64,000 nt of DNA, from NCBI GenBank assembly GCA_963722965.1, contig CAVROX010000015.1, forward strand, positions 62,001 to 126,000, written 5' to 3'. The translations under genes were made by a program, and so were the position numbers. The DNA is from DATLSM01 sp963722965 (GTDB lineage Bacteria > Actinomycetota > Thermoleophilia > Solirubrobacterales > 70-9). The first letter of the stretch is position 1. Every line of letters begins with the position of its first letter. This document shows positions 8,668 through 16,476 of this stretch, one piece after another. The notes below the pieces were generated by a model. That model ran no database searches. It was not told the DNA's origin and worked only from the letters and a program-made list of their open reading frames with translations.

Positions 8668-8707
8668 CTGGCGTCTCCTCTGATCGGATTCGGAATCAGA
8701 CCGGAGC

Positions 8708-9796
8708 CTAGCGAGAGAGGAACCACGCCCGCGGGACGGTTTCCGGGTCGCCGTTGGTCCAGGCGTTGAACTGATACCAGGCGGGCTTCGCTTCGCGGTT
8801 TGCGGTCAGCAGTCCCGACGAGCCGCAGAAGATGCAGGTGCCCCCGTCGGTCCAGGAGAACCACCAGACGCCGCCAATCCGCCAGCGCAGCCGGTTTGCC
8901 GTGAGCATCGAGAAGGCCTGGTCGAGCTCTTCGGCCTGCCCGTAGAGCCCCACCTGCCAGCGGGAAGGACCGTCGCTGGAGCCCCAGCCCAGCTCGGTGA
9001 TGTAGATCGGCATCGAGGCATCATCGTTGGCCCGCATGATCCCCCGCAGGTTCTCGATCTCACCGCGCATTTCGCTGGCGTGGGCGACGTAGGGATGAAG
9101 CCCCACTCCCTCGAAGTCCTGCGTCAGCCCGGGCGCCCGGTAGAGCCGCTGGAGGAAGCTGCCGGAGCGGACGTTGGGGGGAGTCTGCAGCGGCCTACCG
9201 AACAGGCCGCCGACGATCGCCTGCGATCCGGGTTCGGCTTCGTGCAGAACTCGCCCAGATAGCCGGATCAGCCGGACGTAGCGGCCCGGGTTCGGGTGGT
9301 AGGCGAAGTTGACGAGATTCTCCTCGTCCCAGATCTCCCAGCGCTGGATCGGGAGGAACTGCAGTTCGGGGTTTTCGGCCCAGAAAGAACCTTCGCTGCC
9401 GTAGCGCGCAACGGCAGCGCGCAGGAAAGATGCCCACCCCCATCGCTGCCGAGATGTTTCGACCGGTTCCTGGGTGGGCTGGGGGGCAGCCCAGGGCGGG
9501 GTCCCACCGATGGTGGGAAAGACCCCGATCCCGTGTTCTGCCGCCATCCGGACGTCTTCGTCAAAACCCGACCAGTTGGGCTCGGCCACCAGCGGGCTCT
9601 GGGGCTCGACCGAGCTCCAGTTGAGCGGCAGCCGCACGCTGCGGATCCCGGCCTCTTCCATTAGTTCGAAGTCGGCGGCGGTGAGGGTGTTCTGGGGTGA
9701 GATACCGAAGAAGCCCCGCGGCGCAAGGGCGCCGGCCCTACCTGGCGACAGAGCCAGCACTGCCAAGACCGCGACGGGAAGCAGGAGCCTGCGCAT
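8708..9796 (-). CDS. Secreted glycoside hydrolase-like protein, clan GH-A TIM barrel
   Basis: A 362-aa exported protein. A signal peptide spans about residues 1-24 (RR, hydrophobic core, AGA). The body resembles GH39/GH5-like (beta/alpha)8 hydrolases: GIRSVRLPLNWSSVEP, WEIWDEEN (residues 153-160, putative acid/base E158) and YITELGWG (putative nucleophile E268). The residue before the acid/base is Asp, where clan GH-A enzymes normally have Asn, so activity may be altered. It is expected to act on an extracellular or cell-surface polysaccharide. The substrate is unknown. Confidence 0.75.
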   Translation of the reverse strand: MRRLLLPVAVLAVLALSPGRAGALAPRGFFGISPQNTLTAADFELMEEAGIRSVRLPLNWSSVEPQSPLVAEPNWSGFDEDVRMAAEHGIGVFPTIGGTPPWAAPQPTQEPVETSRQRWGWASFLRAAVARYGSEGSFWAENPELQFLPIQRWEIWDEENLVNFAYHPNPGRYVRLIRLSGRVLHEAEPGSQAIVGGLFGRPLQTPPNVRSGSFLQRLYRAPGLTQDFEGVGLHPYVAHASEMRGEIENLRGIMRANDDASMPIYITELGWGSSDGPSRWQVGLYGQAEELDQAFSMLTANRLRWRIGGVWWFSWTDGGTCIFCGSSGLLTANREAKPAWYQFNAWTNGDPETVPRAWFLSR

Positions 9797-10140
9797 CGAC
9801 TCCTACTCTGAACCAGGCCGACGCTAAAAGTCGTGGTGGCCTCACGCCGGGAAGTGATCTGAAATCGGGGCGATCGTTGAATTTCCCCGTAGCGGGTGGA
9901 TGCTGCTCGCTTGCATCCCCTTTGCGTCCCCGCTTCGGGCGAGCGCTGCCGCTTCCCCGGAGCGCCCCGACGTAGCCGGGATCTTGGCCGCTTGCGGCCT
10001 GCTCGTGGTCATCCATCCCGCAACCATGCCGCGCGGCGGGGGAAGACGGGGGCCGTTCGGAGGGCCGACCGGCAGCTCGGTTGTTGGCGCAGCAAGCGCC
10101 GACCCAACTCGATTGGTCGTCGGAACCACCGGGCGCGATA
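9797..10140. other. Intergenic region without a convincing gene
   Basis: About 340 bp between the divergent hydrolase and hipB genes. The open frames here are Arg/Pro-rich shadows. A GGCGC/GCGCC hairpin lies near 10085-10107. I see no RNA gene or convincing promoter. Confidence 0.5.
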
Positions 10141-10201
10141 GACATCAATAATGATGTCTTATCGCCATAATCCAGGGTAACACCTCAATAGTGCTGTGTT
10201 A
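10141..10201. promoter_or_regulatory. Palindromes upstream of hipB (candidate HipB operators)
   Basis: A perfect GACATCA-N4-TGATGTC repeat (10141-10158) is followed by TAACAC-N12-GTGTTA (10178-10201), in a distinctly AT-rich stretch before hipB. A third AACAC half site recurs at 10264-10268, just before the start. HipB-type antitoxins autoregulate through paired palindromes, so these are likely binding sites (inference from position and symmetry). Confidence 0.65.
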
Positions 10202-10278
10202 GGTTGAATCGACATGCTAACCTTCTACATCAGAATCGATGCCTTAGATCAGATTTTGGATATAACACATCGGAACTG

Positions 10279-10650
10279 ATGCAGCTGGCTGACCTCCACA
10301 CAGACGACGCCGTGCTCAAAGAGCTCGGGCGCAGGATCGCTCGCCACCGGCTCGAGCGCAACTGGACACAGGCTGACCTTGCCCGGGAGGCCGGTCTCGG
10401 CCAGGCGACCGTGCAGCGTTTCGAGACCGGCCGGTCGGTCCAGATGACCTCGATGGTGAGGCTGCTGCGGGCGCTCGGGCTGCTCGAAGCGCTCGACGCC
10501 GCGGTTCCTGAATCGGTGCGCCTCCCGATCGCCCAGCTCGAACGCCAAAGACGAGCGATACGCCAGCGCGCCCGCCCGCCGCGGCGCGGGCCTGGACCCC
10601 CAACAAGCAAGGAGTGGGTCTGGGGCGATGAGCCCGCCGGGGGCTCATGA
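10279..10650 (+). CDS. HipB-like antitoxin, XRE-family HTH protein
   Basis: A 123-aa DNA-binding antitoxin. The HTH_3 domain covers about residues 12-70 (LGRRIARHRLERNWTQADLAREAGLGQATVQRFETG). The ATG at 10279 is preferred over the upstream in-frame ATG at 10204, because the 25 additional residues lack similarity and would overlap the operator region. The Arg/Pro-rich C-terminus is probably flexible. Its end overlaps the hipA-like start by 4 nt (ATGA), the usual coupled arrangement. Confidence 0.85.
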   Translation: MQLADLHTDDAVLKELGRRIARHRLERNWTQADLAREAGLGQATVQRFETGRSVQMTSMVRLLRALGLLEALDAAVPESVRLPIAQLERQRRAIRQRARPPRRGPGPPTSKEWVWGDEPAGGS

Positions 10651-11953
10651 CCGTCGCCGAAGTGACGCTGTGGGGCAGGCGCGTCGCCGCGGTCTCGATC
10701 GACGCGGGCGAGCGTTACGCGGTCTTCCAGTATGACCCGACTTTCGTGCGCAGCGGCATCGAGATCGCGCCGACCCGCATGCCGCTGCGCGAGCAGCCCT
10801 ACCGCTTCCCCGGACTGCCCGAGGATGCCTTTGGCGGGCTGCCGGGGCTGTTGTCCGACTCCCTGCCGGACCGCTGGGGTAGGGCTCTCGTCAATGCGTG
10901 GCTGGCCTCCCAGGGCCGCGACGCGTCGAGCTTTGATGTGGTGGAGCGTCTCTGCTACGTCGGCACGCGGGGGGCGGGGGCGCTCGAGTTCCAACCGGCA
11001 CGCGAGCCGGCTGCGCCCCCTGGGGCCGAGCTTCAGATCGAGGCGCTCGTACGCCTCGCCAGCGAGGTGCTCGCCGATCGCGAGGAGTTCGTAACCGAGC
11101 TTCGGCAGAACCCCGACGAGGAAGCGATGAAGGCGATCCTCGCCATCGGCAGTTCGGCAGGCGGAGCGCGCCCCAAGGCGTTGATCGCCTACAACGAGGT
11201 GACCGGCCAGGTTCGCTCGGGCCAGGTCGATGCCGAGGATGGCTTCCGGCAATGGGTGCTGAAGTTCGACGGCGTTCGGAAAGCGGGAGACCACGGGCTC
11301 ACCGACCCCCAGGGATGGGGCGCGGTGGAGTACGCCTACTCGAAGCTGGCCCGCGCAGCGGGCATCGAGATGACCGACTGCCGCCTGCTCGAGGAGCACG
11401 GCCGTCGCCACTTCATGACGCGGCGCTTCGACCGCCCCGACGGCGGTGGCAAGCTTCACATGCAGACCGTCGGCGCGCTGGAGCACATCAGCTACAACGA
11501 GCCGGGCAGCTACAGCTACGAGCAGCTGATGCTGTTGATCCGCCGCCTCGGGCTCGGCACGCCGGTCGTCCAACAGCAGTTTCGGCGCATGGTCTTCAAC
11601 GTGGTCGCGCGCAACCAGGACGACCACGTCAAGAACACCGCGTTCCTGATGGACAGCGACGGTGGCTGGCGGCTCGCCCCCGCCTACGACGTGATCTGGG
11701 CCTTTAGTCCCGGCAACCGCTGGCTCGACACTCACCAGATGACGATCAACGGAGCCCGCGATCGCTTCACCGTCGCCGATCTGCGCGCGGTCGCGGAGCT
11801 CGGCGGGCTCCCGCGCGGGCGGGCGAGAGAATCCTCGCTGAGATCACCGATGTCGTCGCAGCTTGGTCAGCAGTGGCCGAGGAGGTCGGCGTCGACGAAC
11901 GGCTTGCCGAGCGGATCGCCGCTTCACACCGGCTGGCTCTGCCGCGCTCCTGA
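10647..11953 (+). CDS. HipA-like serine/threonine kinase toxin (frameshift near 11815)
   Basis: Type II toxin of the HipA family; characterised members phosphorylate translation factors such as GltX. Kinase marks are GSSAGGARPKA (168-177, P-loop with the autophosphorylated-serine region), N-Q-D-D-H-V-K-N (323-330, catalytic Asp and metal Asn) and LAPAYDV (D348). The first frame runs to 12017 with a nonsensical tail. A one-base deletion in the GC run near 11815 restores a normal C-terminus (ERILAEITDVVAAW) ending at TGA 11951-11953, for about 435 aa, the family size. The break looks like a sequence error. Confidence 0.85.
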
Positions 11954-12107
11954 GCCGACGTTTCGCCCCCACCGCGCCATCAGGGTCGCCAGCAAGGGAA
12001 GTGGGTCCGCGCGCTGAATGCGGCTAGCCTGCGCTCACGGTGCAGGGCCTGCGCCAGCATGATCGCGCCGCCGCGATGCGCGACCTCGACGATTCTCGCT
12101 GGGGCGC

Positions 12108-12749
12108 TCAGGCAATCAGGTACTTGATGTGCGTGACTCGCGGTGCGTCCACAGCGCGGACCTGCTCCAGCTTCAGAGAGCCCCGCTTGAGCCCCTGGAA
12201 GAGGCGCTCGCCGTCGCCGAGGATCAGCGGCGAGATCGAGACGTCGATCTCATCGACGAGGCCCGCCGCCAGGTACTGGTTGACAACCGATGCGCCGCCC
12301 GCGAGCCAGATGTCGCTTCCCTGCGCAGCGTCTTTCGCCTGTCCGAGCGCAGACTCGATGCCGTCGGTGACGAAATGAAAGGTCGTGCCACCCTGCATCA
12401 GCAGAGGCTCCCGGCGGTGGTGCGTCAGCACAAAGACGGGATGGTGGTAGGGCGGGTCCTCGCCCCACCAACCCCGCCAGGACTCATCGGGCCAGGATCC
12501 GCGAATCGGACCGAACATGTTGCGGCCCATGATCGTCGCGCCGATGTTCCCCCGGCGCTCCTCGACCACTGCCGAGCTGGCGTTGGTCTCGCCGCCCCGC
12601 TTGCCGTGTATCTCCCGGAACTCCTTGAGCGGGAAGAACCACTCATGCAGCGCCAACGCCCCCTCGCCGAGCGGGTTGTCCTCGCTTTGGTGCGGCCCGG
12701 CGACATAGCCGTCCAGCGACATCGTGATGGAGAGTCTCAGCTTGCTCAT
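12108..12749 (-). CDS. Dihydrofolate reductase / RibD C-terminal-domain family protein
   Basis: A 213-aa NADPH-dependent reductase-like protein. It starts with KLRLSITMSLDGYVAGP, has the MGRNMFGPIRG segment, and ends with the DIWLAGGASVVNQYLAAGLVDEIDVSISPLILGDG strand-helix pattern typical of the RibD_C/YyaP/YwjB group. These proteins are rarely true folate enzymes, and the substrate is unknown. The gene stands alone, with no operon partner. Confidence 0.9.
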   Translation of the reverse strand: MSKLRLSITMSLDGYVAGPHQSEDNPLGEGALALHEWFFPLKEFREIHGKRGGETNASSAVVEERRGNIGATIMGRNMFGPIRGSWPDESWRGWWGEDPPYHHPVFVLTHHRREPLLMQGGTTFHFVTDGIESALGQAKDAAQGSDIWLAGGASVVNQYLAAGLVDEIDVSISPLILGDGERLFQGLKRGSLKLEQVRAVDAPRVTHIKYLIA

Positions 12750-13195
12750 CTCGCTCCGTCGGTCTCTGACATTCTGCTACGGGGACCGCCGCGGCGAGCT
12801 GATCATCCGCGGGGCCCGAGAAAAAAGCCGCCTCACCCCCGGGCGAGGCTCCCCAGTATCCGGCGCAGCTTGCCCGGGCCCCCCCGCGCGTGGCTCGAGC
12901 AAGCGCCGGCGCTGTGGCGAAGATCGGATCGGCGCCCAGCGCCTCCTCTCTGCCTGTGCGGGTCGCGGTCCCAGCATCTGTGCGGACCGCTCCGGGCCAC
13001 AGGTCTTCCGAGCAGCCGCGATATGCGCCAATGCTGCCCCGCGCGCCGCAGCGATTTCGGGGCGCATTCCCCGTTTCGCTGAAACTCGGGGGGATTGGGT
13101 GAGGATCGGATTCCTCCCTGCACGAGGCCGGTGCGTTGCTCGAGGCTCGCTCGGTCCACGCCGGACGCTCCGCCTACAATAGTGAGCTGATCGAG
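12750..13195. other. Intergenic region, only a possible -10 box
   Basis: About 450 bp with no credible coding frame. TACAAT at 13175-13180 lies 15 bp before the ATG of the decayed ABC ATPase and could be its old -10 element, but no good -35 is seen. Nothing else was recognised. Confidence 0.45.
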
Positions 13196-13383
13196 ATGGT
13201 CGAATTCAAGGAGTCGCGGCGGGGTAACGAAGCGCTTCCGCGGGAAGGTCGCCGTGCGCGACTTCGCCTTCAAGGTGCTGACCGGGGATCGTGAACGGCT
13301 TCCTCGGACCGAACGGTCGGGCAAGTCGACCACGATGCGTCCTGTTTGAACTGGGGCGAAGGCCAGCGTTGGATGGCCAATCG
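13196..13383 (+). pseudogene. Remnant of an ABC-transporter ATP-binding gene (N-terminal part only)
   Basis: Three frames together give MVEFK, then VTKRFRGKVAVRDFAFKVLTG, then NGFLGPNG and GKSTTMR: the start of an ABC ATPase up to and including the Walker A motif. After that only a faint continuation (SV-DGQSLP) appears before the 3' end of the acyl-CoA dehydrogenase gene. The Q-loop, signature motif and Walker B are absent. Unlike the single-base breaks elsewhere, most of the gene is missing, so this is a true remnant or a deletion junction. Confidence 0.65.
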
Positions 13384-15053
13384 CTACCCAGGCACCGTGT
13401 GGCGCGCAATGATCGCCGCGAAGTCGACCCCCGACGGCAACGAACCGAACGCGCCACCCCACTCCCCGGCCAGGCGCGAAGCGCAGAAGGCATCGGCGAC
13501 AGCCGGCGGGGAGTAACGGACGAGCAGAGAGCCCTGCAGGGCCAGCGCCATTCGCTCGACCACGCGCCGCGCCCGCGCTTCGATCTCGGTGAGGTCGGAG
13601 AGTTCTCCCTTCAGGGCGCCAAGGTAGGCGTCGAATCTCGGATCGGCGCCGGCTGCATCTTCTAGCTCGGCCAGGAACGCGGGAACGGTCGCCGGCTCCT
13701 TGGCCATCGCGCGCAGCACGTCGAGGCACTGAACGTTGGCGGTGCCCTCCCAGAGCGAGTTGACCGGACTCTCGCGAAATAGGCGCGGCATCCCGGTCTC
13801 CTCTGCATAGCCGTTGCCGCCCAGGCACTCGAGCGCCTCCGCCGCGTGCATCGGCCAGCGCTTGCAGGTCCAGTACTTGGCGACTGCCGTGGCGATGCGC
13901 TTGAAGTGGGCGGCCTGCTCCTCGCCGGCGATCGTCTCGTCATAAGCGCGCCCGAGTCGCATTGCCGTCACCATCGCGGCCTCCGACTCCAGACAGAGGT
14001 CGGCGAGCACGTTGCGCATCAGCGGCTGCTCGTTCAGGTGCTTGCCGAAGGCGGTGCGGTGGGCGGCGTGCCAGGTCGCCTGTTCGACCCCGGAGCGCGT
14101 CCCGGCGGCGGCGCCGAGCAGGCAGTCAAAGCGGGTGTGGTTGACCATCTCGATGATCGTCGGCACTCCGCGACCCGGCTCACCCACCATGCGGGCGAGG
14201 GCGGCGTCGAACTCGACCTCAGAGGAGGCGTTCGAGCGGTTGCCGAGCTTCTCCTTCAGCCGTTGGATTTCGAAGGCATTGCGCTCGCCGTCGGGAAGCA
14301 CACGCGGCAGCAGAAAGCAGCTCAGCCCGGCCTCGTCCTGAGCGAGGATCAGGAAGGCATCCGACATCGGCGCCGAGCAAAACCACTTATGGCCGGTGAG
14401 CGCGTACTCGCCCCCCGGCCCACCGCCGTCCAGCGCCTGGGCGGTGGTCGTGTTGGTGCGGAGGTCAGAGCCGCCCTGCTTCTCGGTCAACGCCATGCCG
14501 AAGATCACGCCTCGCTTCTCGGCGGCCGCCACGAGGCGCGGGTCATATTCGGTGGAGAGGATTCGCGGCTCCCACTCCGCCGCGAGTTCGGGCTGCGCCC
14601 GTAGCGCGGGCACAGCCGAGTGGGTCATCGAGATCGGACAGCCGTGGCCGGCATCGACGTTCCAGATCATGAAAAGGGCGGCGCGGGCAGTGTGAGCGCC
14701 CGGACGCGGCTCTCGCCAGGGCAAGCAGTGCAACTCGTGCGCGACCGCGGTCTCCATCAGGCGGTGGTAGCTGGGGTGGTAGGCGACCTCGTCGATGCGG
14801 TTACCGAAACGGTCGCAGACGCGAAGTTGGGGGGCTGCTCGTTGGCTTCAAAGCCCCAGCGAATCGCCTCCTCGCTGCCGGCCAGCTTGCCGAGCTCGAC
14901 CGCGCGTTGCTCGGCCCAGGCGGCCCCCTCGCGCGCGAGCGCCTCGCGCAGCGGCTGGTTGCTCAGGTAGACGTTGTGGCCGACAAGCGGCGCCGGCTGG
15001 TTGAGAACCTCGTGGGTGCGGTGGGATCTTCGCTGCGCTGCGCTCACCGACAT
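13384..15053 (-). CDS. AidB-like acyl-CoA dehydrogenase (frameshift near 14835)
   Basis: FAD-dependent acyl-CoA dehydrogenase of the AidB (alkylation-response/isovaleryl-CoA-DH-like) group. The N-terminal part THEVLNQPAPLVGHNVYL and GFEANEQPP is in one frame. Adding one C to the C6 run near 14835-14840 continues it as QLRVCDRFGNRIDEVAYHPSYH, then LPWREPRPGAH and GHGCPISMTHSAVPAL. FGMALTEKQGGSD and LGGNGYAEE are classic ACAD motifs. The total is about 556 aa, close to E. coli AidB (541). ATG 15053 is chosen because it starts just before the conserved region. AidB protects DNA during alkylation stress; the role here is by family only. Confidence 0.85.
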
Positions 15054-15138
15054 GGCCCGGCTCCTGGCTGCCAAGAGAACGGTTCTCGAATCCACAGCGG
15101 TGGAGAAAGAATCGCGCTCGGTATCTGAATCACCTTCC

Positions 15139-15156
15139 ATTCCTTACGTGAGGAAT
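15139..15156. promoter_or_regulatory. Short palindrome upstream of aidB-like gene
   Basis: ATTCCT-N6-AGGAAT, 86 bp upstream of the chosen aidB-like start, in the intergenic space. It could be a regulator site. No family is assigned. Confidence 0.3.
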
Positions 15157-15302
15157 CTCTGTCTGTGACGCATTACCGCCACAGCGAAAGAGACAGCTCA
15201 CCCTGAATAGATGAGCACGATCGCAGCAGCGTTTCTGGTCCTTCCCATATTGGGGCTGATCGTCGTCTCCGTTCTCCTCGCCGGCACGGCAGCTTGCCCC
15301 GA

Positions 15303-15872
15303 TCACGAGGCCCCGACCCGGACGGCTGAGATGTCAAGCGCAACCTTCACCGTGTTGCCAAGCAGCGCCCCGCCCCTGTCAAGGGCTTCGTTCCAGGTCA
15401 GTCCGAAATCTCTGCGGTCCAGGGCCCCGCGCAGCTGGAGCTCGATCCGCTCATCACCCTCCGCTCCAGGCGCCCCGGCTGCGATCTGGGTGTTGAGCTC
15501 GACCTCGCTGGTGTGGCCGTGCATCGTCAAGTTGCCGAGAATTCGGAGCCGCCGACCGCCGAGGTGCTCGATCTGAGTCGAGCGAAAGCTGATCTCGGGA
15601 TAGTTCCCAGTGTCGAAGAAGTCCGCTGAGCGCCGCAGGTGCTCGTCGCGCACTGGCTCGTTGGTGTCGATCGAGGCGGCCTGCACCACGCCGCTGGCCC
15701 GCGGAGCGCCGGAGCCGAACTCCAGCACCCCGTCGAAGTCCTCGAAGCGTCCGCTCATCCTGGCGAGCACCATGTGCTTCAGCGAGAAGGCAACGCGCGA
15801 GCGTTGAGCGTCAACCAACCATCTGCCGCCGGGTAGCACGCTCGCACCCCCTGCTTCTTTTAACGAGGACAT
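15303..15872 (-). CDS. YceI-like family protein
   Basis: A 189-aa lipocalin-like beta-barrel of the YceI family, which binds isoprenoid-type lipids. Seen are GGRWLVDAQRSRVAFSLKHM at the N-terminus, the RSADFFDTGNYPEISF segment, and GNLTMHGHTSEVEL. The ATG at 15872 is preceded by AAGGAG 7 nt upstream. A TTG 6 nt further up is possible but unsupported. No signal peptide is seen, so this member is probably cytosolic. Confidence 0.92.
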   Translation of the reverse strand: MSSLKEAGGASVLPGGRWLVDAQRSRVAFSLKHMVLARMSGRFEDFDGVLEFGSGAPRASGVVQAASIDTNEPVRDEHLRRSADFFDTGNYPEISFRSTQIEHLGGRRLRILGNLTMHGHTSEVELNTQIAAGAPGAEGDERIELQLRGALDRRDFGLTWNEALDRGGALLGNTVKVALDISAVRVGAS

Positions 15873-15947
15873 TCGCAAACTCCTTGATCGGGAAAAATTG
15901 CTCGAGGGTTAGGCTCGCCTCCGCGCCTCACCCACACATCCGTAAAT

Positions 15948-15991
15948 AGCCCTATCGTGGCGTGGGGTTTTCCGCATGCCACGATAGGGCT
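15948..15991 (-). terminator. Strong hairpin downstream of hemerythrin/MMPL operon
   Basis: Perfect 14-bp inverted repeat (AGCCCTATCGTGGC at 15948-15961 and its complement at 15978-15991) with a 16-nt loop, directly after the hemerythrin-like stop and before yceI. There is no U-run, so termination efficiency is uncertain. It is likely the 3' end structure of the operon. Confidence 0.6.
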
Positions 15992-15996
15992 GGAGT

Positions 15997-16476
15997 TCAT
16001 GCACTCTCCGTTGCGGGGCGCCAGCCAGCATCTGCCAAGACCAGTTCTCGCGCCGCCAGCACCCGCGCCGCCACCTCCTCGGGCTGGGACTCGACCGCCT
16101 CGCAGGCGGCGTCGCAGGCCTCCACCGAGGCACGGGCCGCACGGGCCAGCCGGCGCGCCTCGGCGGCCCCGGACTCATAGATCCGACCCGGCAGGGCGAG
16201 GGCTTCGATCCTCTGAAGCGCTGCGACGACGTCATCCTGCTCGGCGTGGAGGCTTTCAATGCGCTCGGGACCGAGGGCGCCGGCGAGTCGGGGGAAGAGC
16301 GCCGTCTGCTCGTAGTGGAAATGAGGTTCGGCGATAGCGCGAAGCTCACGGACGAGACGGACGAGCCGCCCGGCATCTCGTGTCGCGCTGGCCTGTTCGA
16401 GCTCGGCGAGGAGGTCGAGCATGCAGCTGTGCTCGGCGTGGGAGAGGACTTCGAACTCCCGGATCGCCGATTTCAC
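15997..16476 (-). CDS. Hemerythrin-like (HHE domain) protein
   Basis: A 159-aa four-helix-bundle metal-binding protein. Putative di-iron ligands are in LSHAEHSCM, EPHFHYEQTALFP and ESLHAEQDDV, the spaced His/Glu pattern of HHE domains. The GTG start at 16476 overlaps the true MMPL stop by 4 nt (GTGA). The apparent MMPL-HHE fusion in one long frame exists only because a frameshift in the MMPL gene brings the frames together, so I annotate two genes. O2, NO or iron sensing/storage is possible; the role is unknown. Confidence 0.82.
   Translation of the reverse strand: MKSAIREFEVLSHAEHSCMLDLLAELEQASATRDAGRLVRLVRELRAIAEPHFHYEQTALFPRLAGALGPERIESLHAEQDDVVAALQRIEALALPGRIYESGAAEARRLARAARASVEACDAACEAVESQPEEVAARVLAARELVLADAGWRPATESA

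Noticed and set aside
10230..11735. A 501-codon minus-strand frame opposite hipBA
   Set aside because: It is the antisense of the hipB/hipA genes, has no domain pattern, and the plus-strand frames show clear HTH and kinase motifs.
12833..13828. Long minus-strand frame over 12.8-13.8 kb
   Set aside because: Arg-rich shadow of the aidB-like gene and intergenic DNA without recognisable domains.
15211..15576. Plus-strand frame with a hydrophobic N-terminus (TIAAAFLVLPILGLIVVSVLLAG)
   Set aside because: No ribosome-binding site, and most of it is antisense to yceI; the helix-like start is probably chance.
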